Origin: JAAYBG01 sp964411675
GTDB lineage: Bacteria > Bacillota_I > Bacilli_A > ML615J-28 > CAG-698
Length of the DNA stretch: 23,177 nucleotides
Direction of reading: 5' to 3'
NCBI GenBank assembly: GCA_964411675.1
Contig: CAYPLR010000025.1
Location: 1-23,177 of the forward strand
The notes under the pieces were generated by a model, which worked only from the letters and a program-made list of their open reading frames with translations, searched no databases and was not told the DNA's origin. Below are positions 1 to 9,188 of this stretch, piece by piece (the stretch's first letter is position 1; each line of letters opens with the position of its first letter). Both the position numbers and the translations under genes were made by a program.

Positions 1-15
1 AAAAAGGTAGTTTTT

Positions 16-2034
16 TTATTCGATACTTGCGATTTGAGCTCGATAAATGTTTGCATAAACACCATCTAGTTCTAACAATTCTTGATGTGATCCCTCTTCT
101 ACTTTTAAGCCATGATCAAGGACAATAATTTTATCAGCTTTTTGAATGGTTGATAATCGATGGGCAATAATGATGGACGTTCTTCCCTCAGAAACAATTT
201 CCAATGCTTTTTTAATCATTGCTTCTGTTTCTGTATCAATATGAGAGGTTGCTTCATCCATAATTAAAACTGCGGGATTATGAATTAATACCCTTGCAAG
301 AGCAATAATTTGTTTTTCTCCACTGGACATATTAATGCCTGCACGAGAAATTTCTTGATTGACTCCTTTTTCGAAACGATCAATAATCTTCTTGCCCCCT
401 ATTTGGGTTAGAACATCAATGATATGTTCATCACTAACGTTTTCTTTACCAAAGCGAATATTACTAGCAATGGTGCCTTTAAATAAAACAGGTTCTTGAA
501 GAACGATACCGATATGCTCTCGGTAACTTCGCTTGCTATAGGTAGTAATATCTATATCATCTATTTTAATCGTTCCTTCACCTTCTTTTAATTCATAGAA
601 TCTTAATAGAAGGCTCATTAAAGATGATTTACCACTACCCGTATGACCAACTAAACCTACCGTTTCTCCACTTTTCACTTGAAAACTAATTCCCTTTAGA
701 ACATAATCATCCTTTTCATAAGCAAACCATACGTTATCAAAAGTAACATCTCCTCGATAACGAGGTAATTCTTCAAATGTATTGTCTTCGATTGGGCCTT
801 CAATGATCTTGTGAATTCTTTCTGTTCTTACCAACGCATGTTGGAATTCTCCTACTTGTGTGAAGATTAAGTTAACAGGATCAATAATTTTTAATAGATA
901 CTCATTGTAAGCATAGATTAAACCAGCAGTAATGACAATTTCTGAAATGGTAAAATGTTGATAACCAAAATAGATAACAACGATGGTTGTAATGATTCCT
1001 CTTACGATACCAATCATATTCCAACCCGTAGTAATATGTAGTTTTACTTCTTTCATTTGTTCACTGATATAATTCTTATTTAAATCATTAAACTCAGAAA
1101 TCGTTTGTTTCTTAAAATTAAATATCTGTAATATGTTGATTCCATTAATGATTTCGTTTATTTTTCCAACTAATAGTGAGCGTAGTTCGTTGACTTTTTC
1201 CGCTATTTTCTTTAACCTAACTAAGAAAAAGCGAATCCAAATATAAGCTAATGGATAAATTACAAAACTTAGTAAAGCAAGTTTTGGATCTAAATAAAAC
1301 ATTCCTACATATGCCAAAATAAAACTTAAGATAGCATTCATTAATACATTGGTTATTTGACGATACAATGAAATCATACCATCAACATCAGAGGTAATTC
1401 TTGATGCCATCTTACCTGCGGGTTCTTCTTCAAAATACTTAATTGGTAACCTTTCAATACTCATCATAGCATCTGTTCTACCTTGCTGAGCAATATGCGC
1501 AATGACTTTATTGTTGGATATGGTTTGAATGTAAGAAGCGATAATTGATAAAATACTACGAACTAACAACAATACAACCAAGATAATCAAGATGGTAAAT
1601 ATAGGGCGATAGAAATCAACTACTTCTATTGCTTTTAGTTTTACAACTTGATAAGTAAAGATTTGATTATTTGCATTGGTAATTGTTAAGACATTATCCT
1701 GAATATTTTTAGTTCCCTCAATAATCTTATTATCGGTTATATAAAAGCCATCTTTATATACAATCAATGAAAAATCATCAATTACAATATCATCATCATC
1801 AAGATAACGTTTTTGTTTGTATAAACTATCTTGATAGCTTACTGTCTTTTCATCCTCGGTAGAGACTTCCACCCAGTCATATTCAATTCCTAAGATATAT
1901 TCATCGAGAATCTGCTTTACGATTAATGGGGATAAAAATCCCAAAACTTGGACTAGTAAAATCATCAAAACACTAACAATAAAATATTTCTTATATCCTT
2001 TTAAGTATTTAAACGTTCTTTTTATATTTTTCAT
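16..2034 (-). CDS. ABC exporter subunit with extracellular domain (BmrD/YheH-like half-transporter)
   Basis: Half-size type I ABC exporter of 672 residues: a membrane domain (about residues 15-400) and a C-terminal nucleotide-binding domain. Walker A is GHTGSGKSS at 463-471, the signature is degenerate (MSSGE, 569-573) and Walker B VLIMDE ends in catalytic Glu594. Between TM1 and TM2 lies a hydrophilic insert of about 90 residues (50-140), rich in acidic residues. This matches the extracellular domain known in B. subtilis BmrD, which is also about 673 residues long. The chosen start is the ATG at 2034, six bases after AGGTG; an upstream TTG at 2055 in frame would overlap the preceding gene. 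It lies 7 bases after the partner subunit, so they are co-transcribed and probably form one heterodimer. Substrate is unknown; drug or lipid export is an inference from the family. Confidence 0.9.
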   Translation of the reverse strand: MKNIKRTFKYLKGYKKYFIVSVLMILLVQVLGFLSPLIVKQILDEYILGIEYDWVEVSTEDEKTVSYQDSLYKQKRYLDDDDIVIDDFSLIVYKDGFYITDNKIIEGTKNIQDNVLTITNANNQIFTYQVVKLKAIEVVDFYRPIFTILIILVVLLLVRSILSIIASYIQTISNNKVIAHIAQQGRTDAMMSIERLPIKYFEEEPAGKMASRITSDVDGMISLYRQITNVLMNAILSFILAYVGMFYLDPKLALLSFVIYPLAYIWIRFFLVRLKKIAEKVNELRSLLVGKINEIINGINILQIFNFKKQTISEFNDLNKNYISEQMKEVKLHITTGWNMIGIVRGIITTIVVIYFGYQHFTISEIVITAGLIYAYNEYLLKIIDPVNLIFTQVGEFQHALVRTERIHKIIEGPIEDNTFEELPRYRGDVTFDNVWFAYEKDDYVLKGISFQVKSGETVGLVGHTGSGKSSLMSLLLRFYELKEGEGTIKIDDIDITTYSKRSYREHIGIVLQEPVLFKGTIASNIRFGKENVSDEHIIDVLTQIGGKKIIDRFEKGVNQEISRAGINMSSGEKQIIALARVLIHNPAVLIMDEATSHIDTETEAMIKKALEIVSEGRTSIIIAHRLSTIQKADKIIVLDHGLKVEEGSHQELLELDGVYANIYRAQIASIE

Positions 2035-2041
2035 ATGGCAC

Positions 2042-3775
2042 CTACTTATTAGCAAGTTGCTCTATATATTGGCGCTTATACCAATTATCATATTTAAGCA
2101 ACTCTCGATGTGTACCAACACTGGTAATTTTACCATTCTCAAGAACGATTATTTTATCAGCTTGATAGATTGCTGAAAAGCGATGGGCAACAATGATATT
2201 TGTTTTATCTGAACGCGACTCTTTTAAATGCCCTATAATGTTTGCTTCGGTTAAAGCATCAACAGCACTTAAAGAATCATCTAATATTAAAATCTCTGGA
2301 TTTTTAACTAATGCTCGAGCAATCGATAATCGTTGTCGTTGGCCTCCAGATAAACTAGCACCAAGTTCCCCTACCATTGTTTCGCTACCATAAGCCAAAT
2401 CTTTAATATCCTTCTTAAAATCAGATAAGGTAATTGCTGTATCTATTTCTGCTGGGGAAGCTTTGGGATTACCAATTAATATGTTTTCATCTACTGTCTT
2501 TCTAAATAAAATATGCGCTTGAGGAACATAACCAACAAGATTATGGACATCCTCAATCTTATAATTCTCTATATTCTTTCCATCAATCAAGATTTCACCA
2601 CTTGTCACATTGAATTCACGTAGTAATTGACGGATCAAGGTCGATTTACCTGCTCCAGTAGGTCCAACGATACCAATCGTTTCTCCTTTGTTAATTGTAA
2701 AATTAATATTCTTAATAATCTCATGATTATCAAAAGGATATTTAAAACTGACATTTTTAAAATCAATTTTTTGAAAAGTAAACACTGGAGAACTTTTTTC
2801 TTCGTCCTTTACAAGTGGTACTAAATTCATGATCTCATAATAACGATTATCTGCTATGGTTGCATTATTTATAGTATTTAAAACATTACTTAAAGCCACT
2901 AGTGGTCCATATAACATACCAATATACATCACAAAAGTAATTAAATCTCCTGTAGTGATACGCGATGTGATAACCATGTAGCTACCAAAAGCAAAGGCAA
3001 CAAAATACGAGAAAGCATATATAAATTCAAATAAAGGAGTAAACAAGGTTTCAAACTTTAGGATTCTTCTCCACGAATTGATATCTGCATCAATTGCTTC
3101 TTTTGTTTTTGCAAAATCTTTTTCTTCTTGACAATAAGCTCTTACTGTCTTTACCCCTTCTATGGACTCTAATACTTTTTCTGTCATTTCAGCGTAAATT
3201 TCATGGTGAATTTTATAGTATTGTCGTTTCTTCATCCTTACTTTGTTCAAGCGGAAAATAGCAATTGGCATGATAAGAATGGATACCAATGTTAAAATTG
3301 GATCGATTGTAAAAAGCATCATAAAAACTGCTGATAGAACAACACCTGTATTGAAAACAACGCTTTGAAGAAAGCCTGTACAAACAACCGTTAAAACTTC
3401 TAGATCATTGGTTGCTCGAGCAATCAAATCTCCTTTTGTATATTTTGAATATGCACTAGCATCTAGTTCAAATAAATGGTTTAAGTATTTATCTCTTAAC
3501 TCATAAGACACTTTTTTACCCAAAGCATTGATAACATAATGGTACAAGATATTTAAGAAATACCTTACTACTGGTATCAATAGCAAAAGACTGGAGTAAA
3601 GAATAACTTTGTCAACGGTAATCGTACGGCTGGCAATCTCTTCAATTACTAGTCCTAAAATTCTTGCTGGAAAAACTGACATTACCGAAAGTATTAATAA
3701 GGCAATAGCAGCTACAATGTATCGTTTATATTCTTGTTTGAAAAACCATTTTAAGTGCTTTAGTACATCTACCAT
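2042..3775 (-). CDS. ABC exporter subunit with degenerate ATP site (BmrC/YheI-like half-transporter)
   Basis: Half-size ABC exporter of 577 residues, first gene of a two-gene operon. The membrane domain spans about residues 15-310. The nucleotide-binding domain has Walker A GPTGAGKST at 371-379, a canonical LSGGQ signature at 475-479, and Walker B ILILDD at 495-500. Asp500 replaces the catalytic Glu, while the partner (16-2034) keeps Glu but has a poor signature. This complementary pattern is the hallmark of heterodimeric exporters with one consensus and one degenerate ATP site (TM287/288, BmrCD, LmrCD). The start is ATG 3775 after a GGTGA ribosome binding site. In B. subtilis bmrCD is preceded by the attenuator ORF bmrB; no equivalent fits in the roughly 12-base leader here. 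Confidence 0.9.
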   Translation of the reverse strand: MVDVLKHLKWFFKQEYKRYIVAAIALLILSVMSVFPARILGLVIEEIASRTITVDKVILYSSLLLLIPVVRYFLNILYHYVINALGKKVSYELRDKYLNHLFELDASAYSKYTKGDLIARATNDLEVLTVVCTGFLQSVVFNTGVVLSAVFMMLFTIDPILTLVSILIMPIAIFRLNKVRMKKRQYYKIHHEIYAEMTEKVLESIEGVKTVRAYCQEEKDFAKTKEAIDADINSWRRILKFETLFTPLFEFIYAFSYFVAFAFGSYMVITSRITTGDLITFVMYIGMLYGPLVALSNVLNTINNATIADNRYYEIMNLVPLVKDEEKSSPVFTFQKIDFKNVSFKYPFDNHEIIKNINFTINKGETIGIVGPTGAGKSTLIRQLLREFNVTSGEILIDGKNIENYKIEDVHNLVGYVPQAHILFRKTVDENILIGNPKASPAEIDTAITLSDFKKDIKDLAYGSETMVGELGASLSGGQRQRLSIARALVKNPEILILDDSLSAVDALTEANIIGHLKESRSDKTNIIVAHRFSAIYQADKIIVLENGKITSVGTHRELLKYDNWYKRQYIEQLANK

Positions 3776-3791
3776 ATCTTTTCACCATACA

Positions 3792-3822
3792 TTAATATAC
3801 TACTAAATACTAATTATTACAA
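3792..3822 (-). promoter_or_regulatory. Promoter of the ABC exporter pair, with imperfect palindrome
   Basis: On the minus strand a -35 TTGTAA (3817-3822) and -10 TATATT (3794-3799) are separated by 17 bases, giving a leader of about 12 bases before ATG 3775. An imperfect inverted repeat TTAGTAT-N8-ATATTAA (3792-3813, one mismatch) covers the -10 and most of the spacer and could be a repressor operator. The promoter lies downstream of the nucleoside operon terminator, so the exporter is an independent unit. Confidence 0.55.
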
Positions 3823-3850
3823 CTAAAAGACATATAAAAGCATTTTCCTA

Positions 3851-3883
3851 AATAAAAAGTTGTTACTATAAAAGTAACAACTT
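3851..3883 (-). terminator. Terminator of the nucleoside ABC importer operon
   Basis: Minus-strand hairpin with arms AAGTTGTTAC and GTAACAACTT and a 7-base loop, followed by a U-rich run. It starts 11 bases after the stop of the last permease gene. Confidence 0.85.
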
Positions 3884-3893
3884 ATATTGTATC

Positions 3894-4910
3894 TTATCTT
3901 TCACCTTTATCATAAGGAATTCCTTCTGCTTTTGGTGCTCGTGATTTCTTAGAAGTAAAGGCTAGAACTATTAAAGTAATTAGATATGGCAATATACGGT
4001 AAATATGTTGACTAATACCAATCGTATTTAGAAAATAGATTCCATCATTATTGATATCGATATATGGATAACCAACAGCAATACACTTTAATAATCCAAA
4101 TAGTAACGCTGCTGCGGCAATGTTCTTCGGTTTCCAGTTACCAAAAATCATAACAGCTAAGGCTAAAAATCCAAAACCAGCAACATCTCCATTGCTAGAA
4201 GCAGCCGCTGTTGTTACTGAGTAAATAAAACCTCCCAATCCTGCTAAACCTCCAGAAATTAGAATACCTGCATAACGCATTTTGTAAACGTTAATTCCAA
4301 GAGAGTCAGCGGCTTGTGGATTTTCACCACAAGAACGTAATCTAAGTCCAAATTTTGTTTTATACAACATGATTGATAATCCTATATATAAAGCAATGCA
4401 AATCCATGTAGTAATATATGTTTTGTTGAATAAAACATTACCAATCACTCCGAGTGGATTTTCTAATTTCGTCCCTAAACCAAAATCATCTTGATTCAAC
4501 ATAAAATAATCATTAGAGCTATATCTAGAATCGATATTCAAAACACTTTGGGAAGTAATAAGCAAAATTAGAAATAATACCAAAGCAGGAGCTAAAAGGT
4601 TTAAAGCACTTCCACCGATTGTTTGATTAGCTTTCAATTTAATTGCTGCAAATCCTAATAACAATGAAAATAAACAACCGCCAATAATGGAAACTATCAT
4701 TCCTAATAGAAGTAATGGTTGCCCAAATGAAAGGGGAATATTGAGTAAGATGATTTCTCTTACAAAATAAACACCAATAAAAGCTCCAATAACCATTAAT
4801 CCTTCTAAAGCAATATTAATTGTTCCACTTCTTTCTGAAAAAACACCAGCAAGAGCAACAATCATTAAAGGAATCGTATAAAGAATGGTTTGTTGTAATA
4901 GATATGTCAT
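3894..4910 (-). CDS. nupC: Nucleoside ABC importer, permease subunit (NupC/YufQ-like)
   Basis: Integral membrane permease of 338 residues, family BPD_transp_2 as in RbsC and the BMP-type nucleoside importers. Many hydrophobic segments are visible from residue 10 on. The N-terminal stretch around 20-45, with Glu-Arg-Ser-Gly and an ALEGLM segment, is typical of the smaller permease of the NupBC/YufPQ pair. Around residue 190 is a LRSCGENPQAAD segment, close to the cytoplasmic-loop motif of this family. The start ATG overlaps the stop of the preceding permease gene by one base (TAATG), implying translational coupling. With the other permease it would form the channel for nucleosides (B. subtilis and L. 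lactis homologues take up purine and pyrimidine nucleosides). Exact specificity cannot be read from sequence. Confidence 0.9.
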   Translation of the reverse strand: MTYLLQQTILYTIPLMIVALAGVFSERSGTINIALEGLMVIGAFIGVYFVREIILLNIPLSFGQPLLLLGMIVSIIGGCLFSLLLGFAAIKLKANQTIGGSALNLLAPALVLFLILLITSQSVLNIDSRYSSNDYFMLNQDDFGLGTKLENPLGVIGNVLFNKTYITTWICIALYIGLSIMLYKTKFGLRLRSCGENPQAADSLGINVYKMRYAGILISGGLAGLGGFIYSVTTAAASSNGDVAGFGFLALAVMIFGNWKPKNIAAAALLFGLLKCIAVGYPYIDINNDGIYFLNTIGISQHIYRILPYLITLIVLAFTSKKSRAPKAEGIPYDKGER

Positions 4911-6256
4911 TATTTACTTTCCTCCTCTTTGATTACTTTCGGTTTAACGAGGTCTTCTTGTAGTTTTTCAGAAAGGTATTGTTTATTCTTCTTTTTAAAG
5001 ATGTTTCCATTAAGGATTTCCTTAAAAGCCAATGAGAAAGCACTTAGATAAACTATAGAAGCAATAATAATATCTGTTATATATTCATTAAAAGGAGTTA
5101 AGTTTTTTAATTGTAATCCTGCAACATTTAAGTATGACATAAAAATACCAGAAAAAATGACTCCCACTGGATTATTATAAGCTAGTAAGGCAATTGGAAT
5201 TCCATTAAAACCATTGGCTGGTAATGATTGATAGGTTGACCAATAGAATTCAGTGTTTCCTGATAAATAATACAAAGCAGCACTCATTCCTGCTAACCCA
5301 CCCGCTATCGCCATTGAGATAATAATACTACGTTTTTCATTAATACCTGCATATTTTGCGGCGTGACGATTGCTTCCGCAAGCCTTTAATTCATAACCAA
5401 ATGTTGTTTTATTTAAAATGATATATACTACTATTGCAATTAAAATAGCAATGAGAATACCACCATTTACTTGTGAACCAGGAAAAATGACATCTAGTCC
5501 CATTTTAGAAGTTACTACACCATTTTCTGCGGTCTTAAATAAATAAGCCAAATTTTTTGTTGGTGATGGATCTAGTAAATGCTTGAATATACCTGTATTA
5601 TTATCAAATATTGATGTGACAATGTTGGCAGCAATCCAATTCGTCATAATACAAGTAATAACTTCATGGACATTGAGGAATGCTTTGAATATACCGGGAA
5701 TAACACCCCATAGAGCACCCGCTAGAAAACCAGCGGTGAACGCTAAAATCCATACTATCCAAGCAGGAATGATTGTTGTTGGTATCGAAAGAGCAACAAT
5801 GAAAGTAGCTGCTGTTCCCATTAAATACTGACCAGGAGCACCAATATTGAATAAACCTGTTTTAAATGCAACCGCCACTGATAGTCCTGTTAGGATTAAT
5901 GGGGTTGCACGGAACAATACATTTCCCAAATTTGTACCATTAAAGCCAAAGGTTAAATTTCCATTGAGATCTCTTCCTGTGTTAAACACACCAATAAAGA
6001 TTAATCTAAACCCTTCCCATACTGCCTTCAGTGATATTTTCCCTCCTGAAGTGATTGACATAATAAATAAGATTAATCCTCCTAATAAAATGCCAACAAA
6101 AATAGAAATTAATGAGGACATTACTGCTTTAGTTGATTCTTTATGATATAAAACTAAGAGTTTCGGTTGTTTCCCATCAATTGTACAAACCAGCGATTGG
6201 AGCCAACGACCGATAGATTTGAAAAAACTTTTAACTCTACCTAATACTTTAGTCAT
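4910..6256 (-). CDS. nupB: Nucleoside ABC importer, permease subunit (NupB/YufP-like)
   Basis: Membrane permease of 448 residues, the larger partner of the NupB/NupC pair. It has a roughly 45-residue hydrophilic N-terminus, a first strong membrane helix at about 50-75, then further helices to about residue 420. It ends in a basic, Lys- and Glu-rich tail. A LKACGSNRHAAKYAGI loop parallels the LRSCGENPQAAD loop of the partner and is characteristic of this family. The start chosen is ATG 6256, nine bases after GGAGGG, overlapping the end of the ATPase gene by 8 bases. An upstream in-frame start at 6304 has no such site and would overlap by over 50 bases. It is the third gene of the bmp-nupA-nupB-nupC order known from L. 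lactis. Confidence 0.9.
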   Translation of the reverse strand: MTKVLGRVKSFFKSIGRWLQSLVCTIDGKQPKLLVLYHKESTKAVMSSLISIFVGILLGGLILFIMSITSGGKISLKAVWEGFRLIFIGVFNTGRDLNGNLTFGFNGTNLGNVLFRATPLILTGLSVAVAFKTGLFNIGAPGQYLMGTAATFIVALSIPTTIIPAWIVWILAFTAGFLAGALWGVIPGIFKAFLNVHEVITCIMTNWIAANIVTSIFDNNTGIFKHLLDPSPTKNLAYLFKTAENGVVTSKMGLDVIFPGSQVNGGILIAILIAIVVYIILNKTTFGYELKACGSNRHAAKYAGINEKRSIIISMAIAGGLAGMSAALYYLSGNTEFYWSTYQSLPANGFNGIPIALLAYNNPVGVIFSGIFMSYLNVAGLQLKNLTPFNEYITDIIIASIVYLSAFSLAFKEILNGNIFKKKNKQYLSEKLQEDLVKPKVIKEEESK

Positions 6257-7790
6257 TTGTTTTTTCCCTCCTATCTCTTTTTGCACCTGCCATATATAAT
6301 CCAAGTTCTTGAATCGTTACTTCTTTTGGATTGAATTCACCAACGATTTCTCCTTCATACATGACCAAGATACGATCGGAAACATTCATTACTTCATCAA
6401 GTTCCAATGAAACCAATAACACAGCTTTTCCTTCTTCTCTTTGAGCAACCAATTGCTTGTGAATATATTCAATTGCTCCAACATCCAAACCACGTGTTGG
6501 TTGAAAAGCGACTAATAAATCTGGATCTCGATCAATTTCTCGAGCAATAATTGCTTTTTGTTGATTTCCTCCTGACATTGAGCGAACAAGAGTAATCGCC
6601 CCCTCACCAGAACGTACATCATATTTATTAATTAATTCATCTGCATACTTTTTGACTGATTGATCATCAATAAATCCATGTTTTTGAAATCTTGGTTCCC
6701 AATATCGCTGTAAAACAAGATTTTGATCTAGTCTAAAATCTAGAATCAAACCAAATTTATGTCGATCTTCAGGAATATGACTCATTCCTAATTTACTTCT
6801 CTTACGAATAGACATATGAGTAATATCTTGATTATTTAATTCTATTTTACCAGCAGCAATTTTTTCTAATCCTGTTAGTGCTTGAACAAATTCAGTCTGA
6901 CCATTTCCTTCAATACCAGCAAGACAAACAATTTCACCGCTTTTCACATCAAAGGTGATGTCTTTAATTGCGTTGTTTTTATGTTTTTTGGAAGCTACTG
7001 TTAAATTTTCAACATTTAGAATCGTTCTTCCTATTTTTTCTGGCTTTTTTTCAACAATAAAGCTTACTTTTCTACCTACCATCATTTCTGATAATTCTTC
7101 AATTGATGTGTCTTTGATGTTAACTGTACCGATTCCTTTTCCTTTTCGTAGAACAGTACAGCGATCGGCAACAGCCATGATTTCATTTAATTTATGAGTA
7201 ATAAATAGAATGGATTTCCCTTCTTTTTTAAATCCCTTCATTGTTTCCATTAATTCTTCGATTTCTTGCGGTGTTAATACGGCTGTTGGTTCATCGAAGA
7301 TAAGGATTTCATTATCTCGATATAACATTTTTAATATTTCAACTCGTTGTTGCATTCCTACAGTAATGTCTTCAATTAGTGCATCAACATCAACATGTAG
7401 TTTATATTTTTCGCTTAATGCGATTACTTTTTCTCTTGCTTCTTTTTTTCTTAAAAACCCACGTTTTGTAGTTTCAGCACCGAGAATGATATTATCTAGA
7501 ACAGAGAAAATGTCCACTAATTTATAGTGTTGATGAACCATACCAATCCCTAAACGATTGGCATCATTAGGTCCTTTAATCGTAACCTTTTCTCCGTTTT
7601 TGTATATTTCGCCTGATTCTGGTCGATAAAGACCAAATAATACACTCATTAAGGTTGATTTCCCTGCACCATTTTCTCCTAAAAGAGCATGGATTTCCCC
7701 CTGCTTTAGTTCTAATGTTACATTGTCATTTGCGACAACTCCAGGGAAAATTTTTGTAATGTTTCGCATTTCAATAACATAGTTTTCCAT
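6249..7790 (-). CDS. nupA: Nucleoside ABC importer, tandem ATPase (NupA/YufO-like)
   Basis: Cytoplasmic ATPase of 513 residues with two fused ABC domains, as in RbsA- and YufO-type importers. Domain 1 has Walker A GENGAGKST (38-46), a degenerate signature (VGMQQR) and Walker B ILIFDEP. Domain 2 has a weak Walker A (GIEGNGQTE), a proper SGGNQQ signature and an atypical Walker B ending VAFQPTRGLD instead of the usual Asp-Glu. That QPTRGLD form is characteristic of ATPases paired with BMP lipoproteins, so it is a family trait, not damage. Start: ATG 7790, preceded by a GTGAGGA site; a GTG at 7814 in frame lies upstream of that site and is less likely. The gene follows an internal terminator, so expression is probably lower than that of the lipoprotein. 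Confidence 0.92.
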   Translation of the reverse strand: MENYVIEMRNITKIFPGVVANDNVTLELKQGEIHALLGENGAGKSTLMSVLFGLYRPESGEIYKNGEKVTIKGPNDANRLGIGMVHQHYKLVDIFSVLDNIILGAETTKRGFLRKKEAREKVIALSEKYKLHVDVDALIEDITVGMQQRVEILKMLYRDNEILIFDEPTAVLTPQEIEELMETMKGFKKEGKSILFITHKLNEIMAVADRCTVLRKGKGIGTVNIKDTSIEELSEMMVGRKVSFIVEKKPEKIGRTILNVENLTVASKKHKNNAIKDITFDVKSGEIVCLAGIEGNGQTEFVQALTGLEKIAAGKIELNNQDITHMSIRKRSKLGMSHIPEDRHKFGLILDFRLDQNLVLQRYWEPRFQKHGFIDDQSVKKYADELINKYDVRSGEGAITLVRSMSGGNQQKAIIAREIDRDPDLLVAFQPTRGLDVGAIEYIHKQLVAQREEGKAVLLVSLELDEVMNVSDRILVMYEGEIVGEFNPKEVTIQELGLYMAGAKRDRREKTND

Positions 7791-7864
7791 GTAAACAATC
7801 CTCACTTTATACACATTATTATCTCATATTTTAAAGAATAAATAAATAGTTTTATGTAAAAGGC

Positions 7865-7890
7865 AAAAAAAAGAAGGGTTTCCCCTTCTT
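7865..7890 (-). terminator. Intra-operon terminator between binding protein and transporter genes
   Basis: Minus-strand hairpin AAGAAGGG-GAAA-CCCTTCTT followed by a run of U. It sits between the lipoprotein gene and the ATPase gene, with no clear new promoter in the roughly 75 bases that follow. It likely acts as a partial terminator, giving an excess of binding protein over transporter. Confidence 0.8.
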
Positions 7891-7899
7891 AGTTAAAGC

Positions 7900-9015
7900 T
7901 TATTGAATATAATCTAAAGTTACATTTGAATAAGTTTTTGTTTCAGCACCAGTTGGATCATTATCAATTGCAATTGTTCCATCTTTTACTTTTTCAAGTA
8001 AATCTTGATAATCTTCTAGTGTAAAGTTAGTCATTGACCATGTATCTTGAGGTAAGCCTACTGCCTCGTTTTCAGCACCTAAATTAGTGATTTTACCACC
8101 GATTTCATCCCAGTCACCATCATAGAAAACCTTTAAAGCATACATTGTACCTTCACGTAATCCTTTTGTAGCTGATGTGATAACAGTTGCTGAATCCTTA
8201 GATTGGTCAACGTCTACACCAATTACTTTACCATCATTTGCTGAAGCTGCAGCAAATGCACTTTGGCACATAGATCCACCAGCAGAGAATACAACTTGTG
8301 TACCTGTTGAATACCAACCATTAAGCATTGTTTGTAGGTCAGGAGATGCTGAGAATGTTGAACCATAGTTCCAACTATATTTCATCTCAACTGTAATTCC
8401 CTTTGCTTTAGCTGCATCATTAGCACCTTGAATGAATCCATAACCGAATCTTTGACAAGCTGGATTCTTTCCACCGCCGCCGCCTGAGTAACCAAGTTTA
8501 GTATAGCCTTCCATTACTGTTGCATATCCTGCGAAATAGCCTGATTGTTCTTCTTTAAATACTACAGCATTAACATTGTCAAATCCTAGTGGCCAACCAT
8601 CTATAAATACAAATTTCACAGTTGGATTTTCACCAGCTATTCTAGTTAAAGCTGGTTCTTGCATATAGCCAGCACAAACAACAATTTCAGCTCCTCCATT
8701 TACTGCTGCAACCATTGCATCATAACGATCATCATCTGTTGCTGCATCACCATTTGCAGGTTGATAGTATTTGTATGATTTACTATTTTCACTAGCAAAT
8801 CGTTTCAAACCTTCCCATGTGCCTTGGTTAAATGATTTGTCCTTTAATTGTCCAATATCAGTGATAAAAGCAATTTGGTATTTACCATTAGTAGATTCCA
8901 TTGTGTCTGGAATAGCATCATAATCGAATCCTGTTTCTTCATTTTCTGGTGCTTTACAACCAAAAACGAAGAATACTAGACCCATCATAACAAAAAACGC
9001 TAAAAATTTCTTCAT
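7900..9015 (-). CDS. BMP-family nucleoside-binding lipoprotein
   Basis: Secreted lipoprotein of 371 residues. It begins with Met-Lys-Lys, a hydrophobic stretch and a lipobox VFGC with the lipid-modified Cys at 20, followed by an acidic linker. The mature part starts with an ITDIG...DKSFNQG...WEG segment (about 51-70), the classic N-terminal motif of the basic membrane protein family (Bmp/Med, PF02608), whose members bind nucleosides. A Gly-rich stretch around residue 178 (GGGGG with flanking Ser and Lys) and a GVDVDQ segment near 245 also fit the family. Operon order lipoprotein-ATPase-permease-permease supports the assignment. The start ATG 9015 follows GGGAG. The strong promoter upstream and the terminator downstream suggest high expression. 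Confidence 0.93.
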   Translation of the reverse strand: MKKFLAFFVMMGLVFFVFGCKAPENEETGFDYDAIPDTMESTNGKYQIAFITDIGQLKDKSFNQGTWEGLKRFASENSKSYKYYQPANGDAATDDDRYDAMVAAVNGGAEIVVCAGYMQEPALTRIAGENPTVKFVFIDGWPLGFDNVNAVVFKEEQSGYFAGYATVMEGYTKLGYSGGGGGKNPACQRFGYGFIQGANDAAKAKGITVEMKYSWNYGSTFSASPDLQTMLNGWYSTGTQVVFSAGGSMCQSAFAAASANDGKVIGVDVDQSKDSATVITSATKGLREGTMYALKVFYDGDWDEIGGKITNLGAENEAVGLPQDTWSMTNFTLEDYQDLLEKVKDGTIAIDNDPTGAETKTYSNVTLDYIQ

Positions 9016-9050
9016 GTCTTTTCTCCCTTTTTATTTTTGCATAACGACTA

Positions 9051-9069
9051 GTATATAAGTCTCTTATAC
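9051..9069 (-). other. 5'-terminal mRNA hairpin of the nucleoside operon
   Basis: On the minus strand GTATAAG, a 3-base loop and CTTATATAC form a stem with one small bulge. Its first base lies about 7 bases after the -10 box, so the hairpin would sit at or next to the 5' end of the transcript. It may stabilise the mRNA; no ligand-binding aptamer consensus was recognised. Confidence 0.45.
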
Positions 9070-9075
9070 CCCTTT

Positions 9076-9104
9076 ATTGTATTACATATAGCTTTTTTTT
9101 TCAA
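9076..9104 (-). promoter_or_regulatory. Promoter of the nucleoside ABC importer operon
   Basis: Minus-strand -35 TTGAAA (9099-9104) and -10 TACAAT (9076-9081) with a 17-base spacer, giving a leader of about 55 bases before the lipoprotein start. No CodY box or PurR box was recognised nearby. Confidence 0.8.
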
Positions 9105-9151
9105 GCCTTTTCGCTTATTTTAACATAAATTCCAACTTTTAAACAAGTAAT

Positions 9152-9177
9152 AAAAAAACTCGCTTTATTAGCGAGAT
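9152..9177 (-). terminator. Terminator of the tRNA-Pro/tRNA-Gly unit
   Basis: Minus-strand hairpin CTCGC-TAATAAA-GCGAG followed by seven U, beginning 14 bases after the tRNA-Gly 3' end. Confidence 0.85.
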
Positions 9178-9188
9178 TTGATTCATTT

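Noticed and set aside
6249..7790. Broken Walker B in the second ATPase domain
   Set aside because: The QPTRGLD form is normal for ATPases that partner BMP lipoproteins, so it is not a defect.
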